Of a stretch of DNA of 60,639 nucleotides, positions 6,993-16,111 are shown piece after piece. Made by a program: the position numbers and the translations under genes. How positions within the stretch are numbered: the stretch's first letter is position 1; every line of letters starts with the position of its first letter. The notes under the pieces are model-generated. The model searched no databases, was not told the DNA's origin, and was given only the letters and a program-made list of their open reading frames with translations. This stretch comes from Deltaproteobacteria bacterium. GTDB lineage: Bacteria > Desulfobacterota > Desulfobaccia > Desulfobaccales > 0-14-0-80-60-11. The DNA lies in contig JASEFS010000022.1 of the NCBI GenBank assembly GCA_030018495.1, positions 1 to 60,639 of the forward strand, written 5' to 3'.

Positions 6993-9644
6993 TTAGAAGG
7001 TCCCGCCAACGGTGAATTCCCACACACTTTTGCGCTCGTAGGGCTCAGGATTGAGATTGTAGCCCCATTCGATCCTGAGCGGGCCCATAGGGGAGTACCA
7101 GCGGACACCCCCGCCCACGCTGGTGCGCAACACCGGGGGCACATAGTTCGCGCCATAGACGTTGCCGGCGTCAAAAAACACGGTCCCCATGATGCCGAAT
7201 TTTGCCAAAAAGGGGACCGGCCAGCGATATTCCAAATTTATTTGCGAGAAAGAGGTGCCGCCGATACGCTCGTTGGTCCTCGGGTCCCGGGGGCTGATTT
7301 CGGCGAAGTTGAAGCCCCGGATGGTATCGATGCCGCCCAGGTAAAACTTCTCATAAGCCGGCAGTTCACCCCAGGGGAGCTTGCTCATATAGCCGCCCCG
7401 GGTATGAACGACCGCCACGGTCTTCCACCACAGGGGGAAATACCAGCCGCTCTCTGCGATAAAGCGCATAAAGGCGGTATCGCCGCCCAAACCGGCCATT
7501 TCCATAGACAGGGAATTATCCGAACCCTTGGTGGGCATGAACAGCGCGTCCCGGGAATCACGTCGCAAACTCATGGCCACCGCGCTGGTAGTGTGAATAG
7601 TGGCTGCTTCCCGCAGAACCGTTGAGGTATTGCGCCTGAGATCCTTGAGGTCCACGTATTCAAAACGATACGAGCCATAAAGTCTGGTATATTTCCAGCG
7701 CAGCGGATGGCCCAAACGCAAGGAGCCGCCGTAGCTGTGGCGGGTGTATTCGTCAAATTCCCGTTCCCAGTTGAAGCCGTCCAAGCCGAAGGACAGAGGC
7801 CGGTCAAAAAGATACGGTTCGGTGAAGCTGAGGCGGAAACGGTTGGAAATGGCCCCGATTATGCCTTGCAGGCGCAATTGTTGGCCCCGGCCGAACAGGT
7901 TGGTTTGGCTGATCTCCACCATGCCCACCAAGCGATCCTGGGTGCTGTAGCCCGCACCGATGCCGAAACTGCCGGTGGGCCGCTCCTTTACGGCCACCTT
8001 TAGGTTCATGCGGTCCGGAGAAGTCCCCGGAGTGGTGCTGAAATTAACGTCTTCGAAGTACTCCAGGCGCCGCAGATTCCTCATGCTCTCCTTGAGCTTG
8101 GTGGCCGAGAAAAGCTCCTGTTCGTGCACTCTGAGTTCCCGGCGAATCACCTTGTCCCGGGTCTTGACATTGCCGGAGATCTCAATGCGCTCAATATAGA
8201 CTTTCTTTCCCTGGCGGATGTCAAAGACGATATCCACCTTCTTATTGACATCATCCTCTTTTATAAGAGGGGTGACGTCGGCATTGGCGTAGCCATGATC
8301 GGCATAAAGGTCAGCCAGCGTGGTGAGGTCCTGCTGCACCACTTCCCGGCTGTAAACCTTCTCTTTGACGATGGCGAGGCGCTCCCGCAGCTTGGCCTTG
8401 TCTTCGATGAAATCACCCTGGATATCCACCTTGCCCACGGTGAATTGCGGGCCTTCTTCCACAGGGATGGTGATGTAAATATTGCCTTGTCTTATATCGA
8501 CCCGCGGCTCGCCCACTTTGGCTCTGACATAGCCGTGGTTGAAGTAAAAAGCCGCCACTTTTTCCACATCCCGCTCCAGGATTTCCCGGTTCAATCTCCC
8601 GGAGCCGGTAATAAAGGATATGAGGCTTTTTTCCTTGGTCTCCATGACCCCGCGCAGCTGCTTGTCTTTGAAGGCGTGGTTACCCTCGAATTTGATTTCC
8701 TTGACATAGACCTTGCCGCCTTCATCGATTTTAAAGACCAGGTCCGATTCGGTGTCAGTTATGGGTTGAAGCTCATAATCCACCTTGGCCTGGTAAAAAC
8801 CTTTCTCCGTATAAAGCTTCTGAATTTTGGCCACATTCTCCCGAATGGCCGTCTCGGAAGCCACGGTAAAAGGTTTCAAATCTATGGCATCGAGGATCTT
8901 CTTTTCTTTGATTTTGCGATTGCCCTGGACGACAATGCGGCGGATGGCCGGTTTTTCCTGTACTACCACTGTCAGAATGCGGCCCTCCGCGGTATCGCTG
9001 ACGTCGAACTTGACATTGGTGAAATAACCCATCTTGAAGATGGCCTTCAGGTCTTCCCGGAGACGGGCCGGGGAGATGATTTCGCCCTCCCGGGTCTGCA
9101 TGACGCTCAGGATGGCATCCTTGTCGATGCGCCGGTTGCCCTTGGTGTCGATGCGGGTAATCCGCTCCTTCCCTAAAATCTTCAGGCTGGCCTCCTGGGC
9201 CAACTGCCGGCTCAACCCGGACAGGGACGTAAGGCCCACGCCTTCCGCTTTTAGAGCAGCCGGCGCCATCTTGCCGGTGAGGTCGAGAATGCGGGCTTCA
9301 AGCGAGAGGAGGTCGGCTACTATGACCAGCCTGCCGAACAAGACCACATCCGCGCCTAATCTATGGCCGATTTCCCGAGCCGCAGGCTCGCTGACAGGCT
9401 CCCTCAGCGCGGCCACCTGCCGGTCGACTTCCTCTGGCGGCACCAGGGTGAAGCCTTCGGTCTTGAGGCGCTCCTGGAATTCCTCGCGCACCTTGGCGCC
9501 CAGCGCTTCCCTGGGCTCTTTGGCGAGCACCGCAAAGGGGAAAACCGCCACCTTTTTGAGAACCACTTCGGGTTCCTGGGCCAAAGCCGGCCCGGCCAGA
9601 ACCATAGAAATCAGTACGAGGAGAAAAATCAGGCGCGCTGACAC
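6993..9644 (-). CDS. bamA: Outer membrane protein assembly factor BamA with extra N-terminal domain
   Basis: BamA is the central beta-barrel insertase of the outer membrane. After a signal peptide (ending PALAQ) there is an unusual domain of about 130 residues containing VAVFPF and LGADVVLFGRL. This resembles the N-terminal fold of CsgG/TolB/LpoB-type lipoproteins, not POTRA. Five POTRA repeats follow (from ITRIDTKGNRRID, through NRKIKEKKILDAI and EGNHAFKDKQLRG, to ISGNVKTRDKVIRREL), then the barrel with the VRGF-type lid motif IRGFNFAEISP and a terminal aromatic residue (VGGTF). The start is GTG at 9644, with GGAGAGG five bases upstream and the lolD stop one base before it. The longer frame from 9734 would run into lolD. 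Confidence 0.93.
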   Translation of the reverse strand: MSARLIFLLVLISMVLAGPALAQEPEVVLKKVAVFPFAVLAKEPREALGAKVREEFQERLKTEGFTLVPPEEVDRQVAALREPVSEPAAREIGHRLGADVVLFGRLVIVADLLSLEARILDLTGKMAPAALKAEGVGLTSLSGLSRQLAQEASLKILGKERITRIDTKGNRRIDKDAILSVMQTREGEIISPARLREDLKAIFKMGYFTNVKFDVSDTAEGRILTVVVQEKPAIRRIVVQGNRKIKEKKILDAIDLKPFTVASETAIRENVAKIQKLYTEKGFYQAKVDYELQPITDTESDLVFKIDEGGKVYVKEIKFEGNHAFKDKQLRGVMETKEKSLISFITGSGRLNREILERDVEKVAAFYFNHGYVRAKVGEPRVDIRQGNIYITIPVEEGPQFTVGKVDIQGDFIEDKAKLRERLAIVKEKVYSREVVQQDLTTLADLYADHGYANADVTPLIKEDDVNKKVDIVFDIRQGKKVYIERIEISGNVKTRDKVIRRELRVHEQELFSATKLKESMRNLRRLEYFEDVNFSTTPGTSPDRMNLKVAVKERPTGSFGIGAGYSTQDRLVGMVEISQTNLFGRGQQLRLQGIIGAISNRFRLSFTEPYLFDRPLSFGLDGFNWEREFDEYTRHSYGGSLRLGHPLRWKYTRLYGSYRFEYVDLKDLRRNTSTVLREAATIHTTSAVAMSLRRDSRDALFMPTKGSDNSLSMEMAGLGGDTAFMRFIAESGWYFPLWWKTVAVVHTRGGYMSKLPWGELPAYEKFYLGGIDTIRGFNFAEISPRDPRTNERIGGTSFSQINLEYRWPVPFLAKFGIMGTVFFDAGNVYGANYVPPVLRTSVGGGVRWYSPMGPLRIEWGYNLNPEPYERKSVWEFTVGGTF

Positions 9645-9645
9645 G

Positions 9646-10359
9646 TCAACCTCTCCGTAGGATCTCCGCCTTGCCGTCGATGATAGTGATCTGCCGGTCC
9701 AGAGCTGCCGCCATTTCAAGATTGTGGGTGACAATTATCAAGGTAAGCCCGTGCTCCCGGTTCAGTGAGAGGAGCATTTCCTGCAAATGGAGACCGCTTC
9801 GGGGGTCCAGGTTGCCGGTGGGCTCGTCCGCCAAGAGCACTTCCGGCTCCATCACCAGGGCTCTGGCCACCGCCACCCGTTGCTGCTCGCCTCCGGAAAG
9901 GGTGGACACGCGGTGGGTCAGGCGGTCTTTCAGCCCCACAGCCACGAGGACTTGCTCCGCCAAGGCGCGCGCCTCAGCCGGAGGACGACGGGCAATCAGC
10001 GCGGGCATCATAACGTTTTCCAGGGCATTGAATTCCGGCAGCAAGTGATGAAACTGAAAAACAAAACCGATCTTGCGGTTGCGAAAGTCCGCCAGGCGGC
10101 GGTCATCCAGCGAGAAGACCTCTTCCCCGTCCCAGAGCATCTGGCCGCTGGAGGGCCGCTCCAGGGTCCCCAGGATATGGAGCAGGGTGGACTTGCCCAC
10201 CCCTGAAGCTCCTACTACCGCCAGGGTTTCACCCGCAATAATATCCAGGTCCAGGCCTTTTAAGACCTCCACCTGGTTGCCGTTGGTGACAAAGGTCTTT
10301 ACCAGACTCCGCACCTGGATCTTAACCGGAGCCAAAAGGTTATTCGCTGGTTCCGTCAT
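9646..10359 (-). CDS. lolD: Lipoprotein-releasing ABC transporter ATPase LolD
   Basis: LolD powers extraction of outer-membrane lipoproteins from the inner membrane. The ABC motifs are complete: Walker A GASGVGKST (50-58), signature LSGGEQQ (154-160), Walker B VLLADEP (174-180) and an H-loop histidine in IVTHN. Length 237 aa fits LolD/MacB-type ATPases. It lies between the LolC/E permease gene and bamA, which supports LolD over other members of the subfamily. Confidence 0.93.
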   Translation of the reverse strand: MTEPANNLLAPVKIQVRSLVKTFVTNGNQVEVLKGLDLDIIAGETLAVVGASGVGKSTLLHILGTLERPSSGQMLWDGEEVFSLDDRRLADFRNRKIGFVFQFHHLLPEFNALENVMMPALIARRPPAEARALAEQVLVAVGLKDRLTHRVSTLSGGEQQRVAVARALVMEPEVLLADEPTGNLDPRSGLHLQEMLLSLNREHGLTLIIVTHNLEMAAALDRQITIIDGKAEILRRG

Positions 10360-10534
10360 TACCGTAGTTAACCTGTGCCGGGATCAACCTTAGCACGTTC
10401 TGCAGGGAGCGTCAATCAAGGGTTCCCGGTTTTCAATTGGCATATTTAAGCAAAAAATTTAGGGAGATAGATTTTTAAAGCTTGCGCGTCTGCCGAGATA
10501 ACTAGTCGATAAAGACTGTGGTTGACTTATGGCC

Positions 10535-11770
10535 CTATTCATACCGGATGGCTTCCACCGGATCCAGGCGGGAGGCTTGCCAGGAGGGGTAGAGGGTGGC
10601 CAAAAAGCTGATGACCAGAGCCGCCGCCACAATCAGCGACACGTCCAGGGCCTGCACCTGCACCGGAATCGTGGTAAGGCCGTATACATAACCGGGGACC
10701 TTGATGAATTCATATTCTTTCAGCAGGAGGCAGAGGCCCACCCCAAGAACCAGCCCGATGCCCGTGCCGATGGCGCCGATGGTCAAACCGTTGACAATGA
10801 AAATCTGCATGATGCTCTGGCGGGTCGCGCCCATGGATTTCAGGATGGCGATCTCCTTGGTCTTCTTCATCACCATCATGAACAGGGTGCTGGCGATGCC
10901 GAAGGCCGCCACCAGAATGGTCAGGGTCAGGATGATGAACATGACGATTTTCTCCAGCTTCAGGGCGGAGAAGAGCGTGCTGTTCAGGCGCATCCAGTCC
11001 TTGGTGTAATAGGGCGGCCCCAACTCCCGCTCAATGGCTTGGGCCACCCGATCCGCGGCGTAGATGTCCTTGACCATGACTTCCAGGCCGGTGACCCGGT
11101 CCCCCAGCCCCAAAAATTGCTGCATGCGGGGGATGCTGATGAACACCAGGTTGGAATCGAACTCGTACATGCCGGTGTGAAAAACGGCGGCCACCATCAC
11201 CGGCTTCATGCGCGGCAGGCGCCCCATGGGCGTAAGGGTTCCCAGCGGCGAGATAATGTTAAAATAGTCACCCGGCGCCAAATTGAGGGTGCGGGCCATT
11301 TCATTGCCGATGGCCACCCGCGGCGGGTCGTCAGGGCCGCCCGCAGCCAGGTCCGCGAAGTTGCCCTGCGTCACTTTCAGAGCCTTGGGGCCGCCGGCTT
11401 TGACGGTCTCCAGGTCCACGGCCCGGATCACCCCGCCGGAGATATTGCCGGGAGCGGAAAACATCACCTGGGTGTAAATGAAAGGTTCGGCCTCCACCAC
11501 CCCCGGGACCTTCATGATGCGGGCGGCCACCTGATGGTAGTCCGTGACGCTGGCCCCCTGCTTCAGCACGATGACATGGGCGTTGACGCTTAAAATTTTG
11601 CTTTTCAGGTCTTGGGTGAAGCCGGTCATCACCCCGATGACCACAATGAGGACCATCACCCCCATGGCTACGCCGATGGTGGAGATGAGGGTGGACAGGG
11701 AAATGAAGCCCCGGGTCTGCTTGACGCCCCGAAGAAGCCTGAAGGCCACAAAGGTTTCAAAGAAACCCAA
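10535..11770 (-). CDS. Lipoprotein-releasing permease LolC/LolE family
   Basis: This is the membrane partner of LolD. The N-terminal helix (about 21-49) carries the family phrase FISLSTLISTIGVAMGV. A large periplasmic MacB-like domain follows (about 50-265), and three C-terminal helices include the FtsX-type core KEIAILKSMGATRQSIM. The extreme C-terminus SRLDPVEAIRYE is diagnostic. Only one permease gene is present, so the transporter may be a homodimer (LolF-like) and I leave the symbol open. The gene starts 5 bases after the lysS stop. Confidence 0.92.
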   Translation of the reverse strand: MGFFETFVAFRLLRGVKQTRGFISLSTLISTIGVAMGVMVLIVVIGVMTGFTQDLKSKILSVNAHVIVLKQGASVTDYHQVAARIMKVPGVVEAEPFIYTQVMFSAPGNISGGVIRAVDLETVKAGGPKALKVTQGNFADLAAGGPDDPPRVAIGNEMARTLNLAPGDYFNIISPLGTLTPMGRLPRMKPVMVAAVFHTGMYEFDSNLVFISIPRMQQFLGLGDRVTGLEVMVKDIYAADRVAQAIERELGPPYYTKDWMRLNSTLFSALKLEKIVMFIILTLTILVAAFGIASTLFMMVMKKTKEIAILKSMGATRQSIMQIFIVNGLTIGAIGTGIGLVLGVGLCLLLKEYEFIKVPGYVYGLTTIPVQVQALDVSLIVAAALVISFLATLYPSWQASRLDPVEAIRYE

Positions 11771-11775
11771 CGGTC

Positions 11776-13260
11776 TTACCTCTCCGGACGCAAAAGCGGG
11801 AACAGGATAACATCCCGGATGGAGGGGGAGTCGGTGAGGAGCATGACCAGCCGGTCAATGCCGATGCCTTCGCCCGCGGCCGGAGGCATGCCGTACTCCA
11901 GCGCGGTCAGAAAATCCTCGTCCACCGCGTGGGGGGCCTCTTCATCGCCGGCCGCGTGCGCGCTTAACTGGGCCTCGAAGCGGGCGCGCTGATCGATGGG
12001 GTCATTCAACTCCGAAAAGGCGTTGGCCATCTCCCGGCCCGCAATAAAAAGCTCGAAGCGGTCCACCACTTCCGGGTTGTCGTCGCTTTTCCGGGACAGG
12101 GGCGAGGTCTCGGTGGGATAGCCCAGCACAAAGGTGGGCTGGATGAGCCGGGCTTCCACCTTCAAGTCGAAGAGTTTGGTGAGGGCCCGGCCGTAACCTT
12201 CCCCGGGCCGCAGGACCACCCCCTCGCTTTTAGCCAGTTCCACGAGGGCCTGGCGGTCCTTGACCACCTCCTGTGGGATGCCGCCGATCTCGGTCAGGGA
12301 TTGCCGCAAGTCGATGCGCCGCCAAGGCGGCGTCAGATCGATATCCGCCCCCTGATAAGTGATCTGCAAAGTGCCCAACAGCTCCCGGGCCACCTGGCAG
12401 ACGAGTTCTTCCGTGAGTTCCATCAAGTCTTTATAGGTGGCATAGGCCTGATAAAACTCCAGCATGGTGAACTCCGGATTGTGCAGGGTGGAGAGACCCT
12501 CGTTGCGGAAATTCCGGTTGATTTCATACACCCGGTCAAAGCCCCCGACAATCAGGCGTTTAAGATAAAGCTCCGGCGCGATGCGCAGATAGAGCTTCAT
12601 ATCCAAAGCGTTGTGGTGGGTTTCAAAGGGCTTGGCCGTGGCCCCGCCCGGGATAGGCTGCATCATGGGCGTCTCTACTTCCAGAAAACCGCGCTTGTCC
12701 AGGAACTGCCGGATGAGCCGTATAATCGCAGCCCGCTGCAAAAACACCTGCCACACCTGGGGATTGACTATGAGGTCGAGATAACGCTGGCGGTAGCGGC
12801 GCTCCACATCGGTAAGGCCGTGGTATTTTTCCGGCAGCGGCAGGAGGGATTTGGTGAGCAGGATGAATTCGCTGACGGATAGGGTGAGTTCCCCGGTCCT
12901 GGTGCGGAACAAGGTCCCGACAAAGCCTACGATGTCGCCCAAGTCCAGGCTTTTGAACAGCTTGAAAGCCTCGTCGCCCAGCACCTGCCGTTGCACGTAA
13001 GCCTGAAGACGCGAGGAGCCGTCCTGAAAGTGGCAAAAAATGGCCTTGCCGAAGGCCCTCACCAGCATGATGCGGCCGGCCAGGCGGAAGGTTTCGTTCA
13101 GGCCCTCCAGTTCCGGGCCGCTCATGGAGCCGTAGGCTTCGATGACCTGGGCGATGGTGTGGTCCGGCTTGAAGCGGTTGGAAAAAGGGTCGACGCCTCG
13201 GGCGCGCAGGTCGGCGAGTTTCTGGCGGCGCTGTGTGATAATGCGATCGGCCTGGGACAT
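11776..13260 (-). CDS. lysS: Lysyl-tRNA synthetase, class II
   Basis: LysS charges tRNA-Lys. The N-terminal OB-fold anticodon-binding domain (about 50-165) is followed by the class II core. Motif 1 lies around [11 protein letters not shown], motif 2 around [20 protein letters not shown], and motif 3 is [20 protein letters not shown] near the C-terminus. Length 494 aa is normal. It heads the envelope operon; lysS next to lolC/E is common in deltaproteobacteria. A possible promoter lies 60-90 bases upstream. Confidence 0.97.
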   Translation of the reverse strand: MSQADRIITQRRQKLADLRARGVDPFSNRFKPDHTIAQVIEAYGSMSGPELEGLNETFRLAGRIMLVRAFGKAIFCHFQDGSSRLQAYVQRQVLGDEAFKLFKSLDLGDIVGFVGTLFRTRTGELTLSVSEFILLTKSLLPLPEKYHGLTDVERRYRQRYLDLIVNPQVWQVFLQRAAIIRLIRQFLDKRGFLEVETPMMQPIPGGATAKPFETHHNALDMKLYLRIAPELYLKRLIVGGFDRVYEINRNFRNEGLSTLHNPEFTMLEFYQAYATYKDLMELTEELVCQVARELLGTLQITYQGADIDLTPPWRRIDLRQSLTEIGGIPQEVVKDRQALVELAKSEGVVLRPGEGYGRALTKLFDLKVEARLIQPTFVLGYPTETSPLSRKSDDNPEVVDRFELFIAGREMANAFSELNDPIDQRARFEAQLSAHAAGDEEAPHAVDEDFLTALEYGMPPAAGEGIGIDRLVMLLTDSPSIRDVILFPLLRPER

Positions 13261-13316
13261 GACCGGAAAGAAAGCTCCTCATGGCTTTGTTCAGGCAAGC
13301 TTCCTGAAACTTTAAG

Positions 13317-13345
13317 TTTTTAGATTATTATCCGGGGATAGTCAA
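13317..13345 (-). promoter_or_regulatory. Possible sigma-70 promoter for the lysS-lpxI operon
   Basis: On the minus strand TTGACT (13345-13340) and TAAAAA (13322-13317) are separated by exactly 17 bases. The predicted transcript start would be about 50 bases before the lysS ATG. An imperfect hairpin (TTCAGG 13290-13295 / CCTGAA 13303-13308) lies in the leader. Prediction only. Confidence 0.35.
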
Positions 13346-13428
13346 GATATAAATGGCGCGCCGGCAGACGCCTTCCCAGCATTTTGAGGAAAGACGGACG
13401 TTAAGACTATCTCAGGGGCCGGCTGAAA

Positions 13429-13476
13429 AAACCGAAAGCTGCTGAACCCTGGCGAGTCCTTCCGGGCTTTCGGTTT
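13429..13476 (-). terminator. Rho-independent terminator downstream of the DUF2267 gene
   Basis: AAACCGAAAGC (13429-13439) pairs perfectly over 11 bp with GCTTTCGGTTT (13466-13476), enclosing a 26-base loop. Read on the minus strand the stem is followed by a T-rich tract, and it lies just past the DUF2267 stop at 13522. The loop is long for an intrinsic terminator, hence moderate confidence. Confidence 0.55.
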
Positions 13477-13521
13477 GCCAAAAGCCGGAGCGCCACGGCC
13501 CGTTGGCAACAGCACGGTGCT

Positions 13522-13953
13522 TCAGGGTTTATGGGGCCATAAATCCGCTATTTCCTGAGGCAGCATCCCGGTGACGTCCCGGACTTCTCCCTTGGAGATG
13601 CGATGGGCCAGGAGCTTAAAAATCGCCCGGGCAACGGTTTCAGCATCAATTTCACCAGGCAGGAACTGCTCTCTGATATGGGCCAGGAAATCCTCTTTTT
13701 TGCGCTCTCTCAAAGGCTTGTCCGAAGGCTTCCAGCCTTCATAATAAAACCCCCGGACCAGCATGGGCAACTGCGCCCCCAAATCAACAGCCTCTTCGGG
13801 CATCAGGCGGTCCCGCAAGGCATGCAGGGTGGCGCGCAGGGCCAGATAAGCCCGGTGGCGGTCCTCGGTGTTCAGCTCATACATGATGTCTTTGAGCCAG
13901 TCGTTCGCCTTATGCACGGCCCGGTCAAACACTTCCAAGCCTGTCATGGTCAT
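13522..13953 (-). CDS. DUF2267 family protein
   Basis: The protein matches the DUF2267 pattern: an N-terminal helix with FDRAVHKANDWLKDIMYEL, then RAYLALRATLHALRDRLMPEEAVDLGAQLPMLVRGFYYEGW, and a repeat of the same fold toward the C-terminus. The biochemical role of this family is not established; members are often near stress genes. An AAAGGAG site precedes the ATG at 13953. The gene is monocistronic, flanked by a pseudogene upstream and a terminator downstream. Confidence 0.85.
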   Translation of the reverse strand: MTMTGLEVFDRAVHKANDWLKDIMYELNTEDRHRAYLALRATLHALRDRLMPEEAVDLGAQLPMLVRGFYYEGWKPSDKPLRERKKEDFLAHIREQFLPGEIDAETVARAIFKLLAHRISKGEVRDVTGMLPQEIADLWPHKP

Positions 13954-14016
13954 AGTGGGCGCTCCTTTCCGGATGATTCACAGCCGGGCCGAGAGAAAGC
14001 CGGATTCCGGCTGTTC

Positions 14017-14545
14017 TTAATTTAATATAAGCGCTGGATAATTCCGGACAACAGGAGATTTACCAAAAGGTGAGCGGCGGGTTTTGGCAAAATAGTCGCG
14101 GTGTTTGCCGATGAAGCGCCGGTACAGGCCGTCCCGGATGCCGCACCAGGGACCCGGCGCAAAGTCGCACGTCTTGCGGAGATAATTGCTGCCGCTGCAA
14201 ATTTGACGCCCGCCCCGGCTGCCTGATGCTGAAGGCGCTTGAGCAGGGGCTATATCCGCGGCATCCAGGGTGAGTAACCCGACAATGCAGCCTTGCTTGA
14301 AACCGACGAATAAAGCATCCGGGTCGGCGATTCGGGCATGTTCCAGGTCCCTGACTTGGAACCCCTGGCCGTGAGAAAATCCTGATAAGCCTTCAGACCG
14401 GCCCGATGCAGACGAGCTTCTGCCGGTGGAAGGCGAAATCGCCAAAGAATCGCGGGTCCTCCGCCAAATAGACGGGGCTGCCGGGGGGAAGAGCCGGGGG
14501 CGCGGCAAAGAGCTGATTCGGGAAAATCAAGGCCGCCACGGTCAT
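14017..14545 (-). pseudogene. Remnant of a cryptochrome/photolyase-related gene (DPRP family)
   Basis: The minus strand from ATG 14545 encodes an N-terminus typical of deoxyribodipyrimidine photolyase-related proteins (LIFPNQLF..., VYLAEDPRFFGDFAFHRQKLV). It then hits a stop near 14395. The expected continuation is present in other frames: LHRAGLKAYQDFLTARG after one single-base slip, and GFQVRDLEHARIADPDALF after a second slip in a G-run. Further on, the family's C-terminal signature is recognisable (GPWCGIRDGLYRRFIGKHRDYFAK, 14060-14140), but the roughly 380 codons that should separate the two ends are missing. Two frameshifts and a large internal deletion make this a decayed gene. Confidence 0.8.
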
Positions 14546-14659
14546 TTTCGGCGTTTGTTGCGAAAATTGGTTGGGATGAAATTTTAACTGTGGTTATAGC
14601 TTTACTTTTTTTATGATAAAATTTGTTTAAGCTTATTCTCTTTGCTAATATTATCCTCT

Positions 14660-15097
14660 ATGTTTGCTTTGCAAACATTTTTCCTGGAGGTGCAAACCAC
14701 CCAGGGAACCGACATTTTGGATCTCACCCATCTCGTGCAGGAACAGGTGCGCGCCGGCGGCATCAGCGACGGTGTGGCAACCCTGTTCATTGCCGGCTCC
14801 ACGGCCGCCCTCACCACTATCGAATATGAATCCGGCGTGGTCAATGATTTGCGCGGCGCTATCGAGCGCCTGTTCCCTCGCGACCTGGTTTACGAGCACG
14901 ACCGCCGCTGGGGTGACGGCAACGGCTATGCCCACGTGCGCGCCGCGTTCCTCAAGCCGTCTCTCAGCATCCCCGTTGAACAAGGAAAACTGGTCCTGGG
15001 CACCTGGCAGCAGATCGTCCTGCTCGATTTTGACAACCGCCCCCGCAGCCGCAGCATTCGGGGCCAGGTTATGGGACTGAAGCGACCGCAAGGGTGA
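14660..15097 (+). CDS. YjbQ/UPF0047 family protein
   Basis: The family includes proteins annotated as secondary thiamine-phosphate synthases. The conserved core is clear: LDLTHLVQEQV, then VATLFIAGSTAALTTIEYESG, then the metal-site region YEHDRRWGDGNGYAHVRAAFL, and a C-terminal GTWQQIVLLDFDNRPRSR. ATG 14660 is preferred over TTG 14642 and GTG 14690 because the N-terminal strand aligns with other members from this residue. The upstream 100 bases are AT-rich and likely contain the promoter. No strong ribosome binding site is visible. Confidence 0.88.
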   Translation: MFALQTFFLEVQTTQGTDILDLTHLVQEQVRAGGISDGVATLFIAGSTAALTTIEYESGVVNDLRGAIERLFPRDLVYEHDRRWGDGNGYAHVRAAFLKPSLSIPVEQGKLVLGTWQQIVLLDFDNRPRSRSIRGQVMGLKRPQG

Positions 15098-15124
15098 AAT
15101 CGCCGAACGGCCTGAAAACACCTG

Positions 15125-16103
<979 letters not shown>

Positions 16104-16111
<8 letters not shown>

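Noticed and set aside
8124-9176. 350-codon open frame antisense to bamA
   Set aside because: Shadow; the BamA POTRA repeats account for the DNA.
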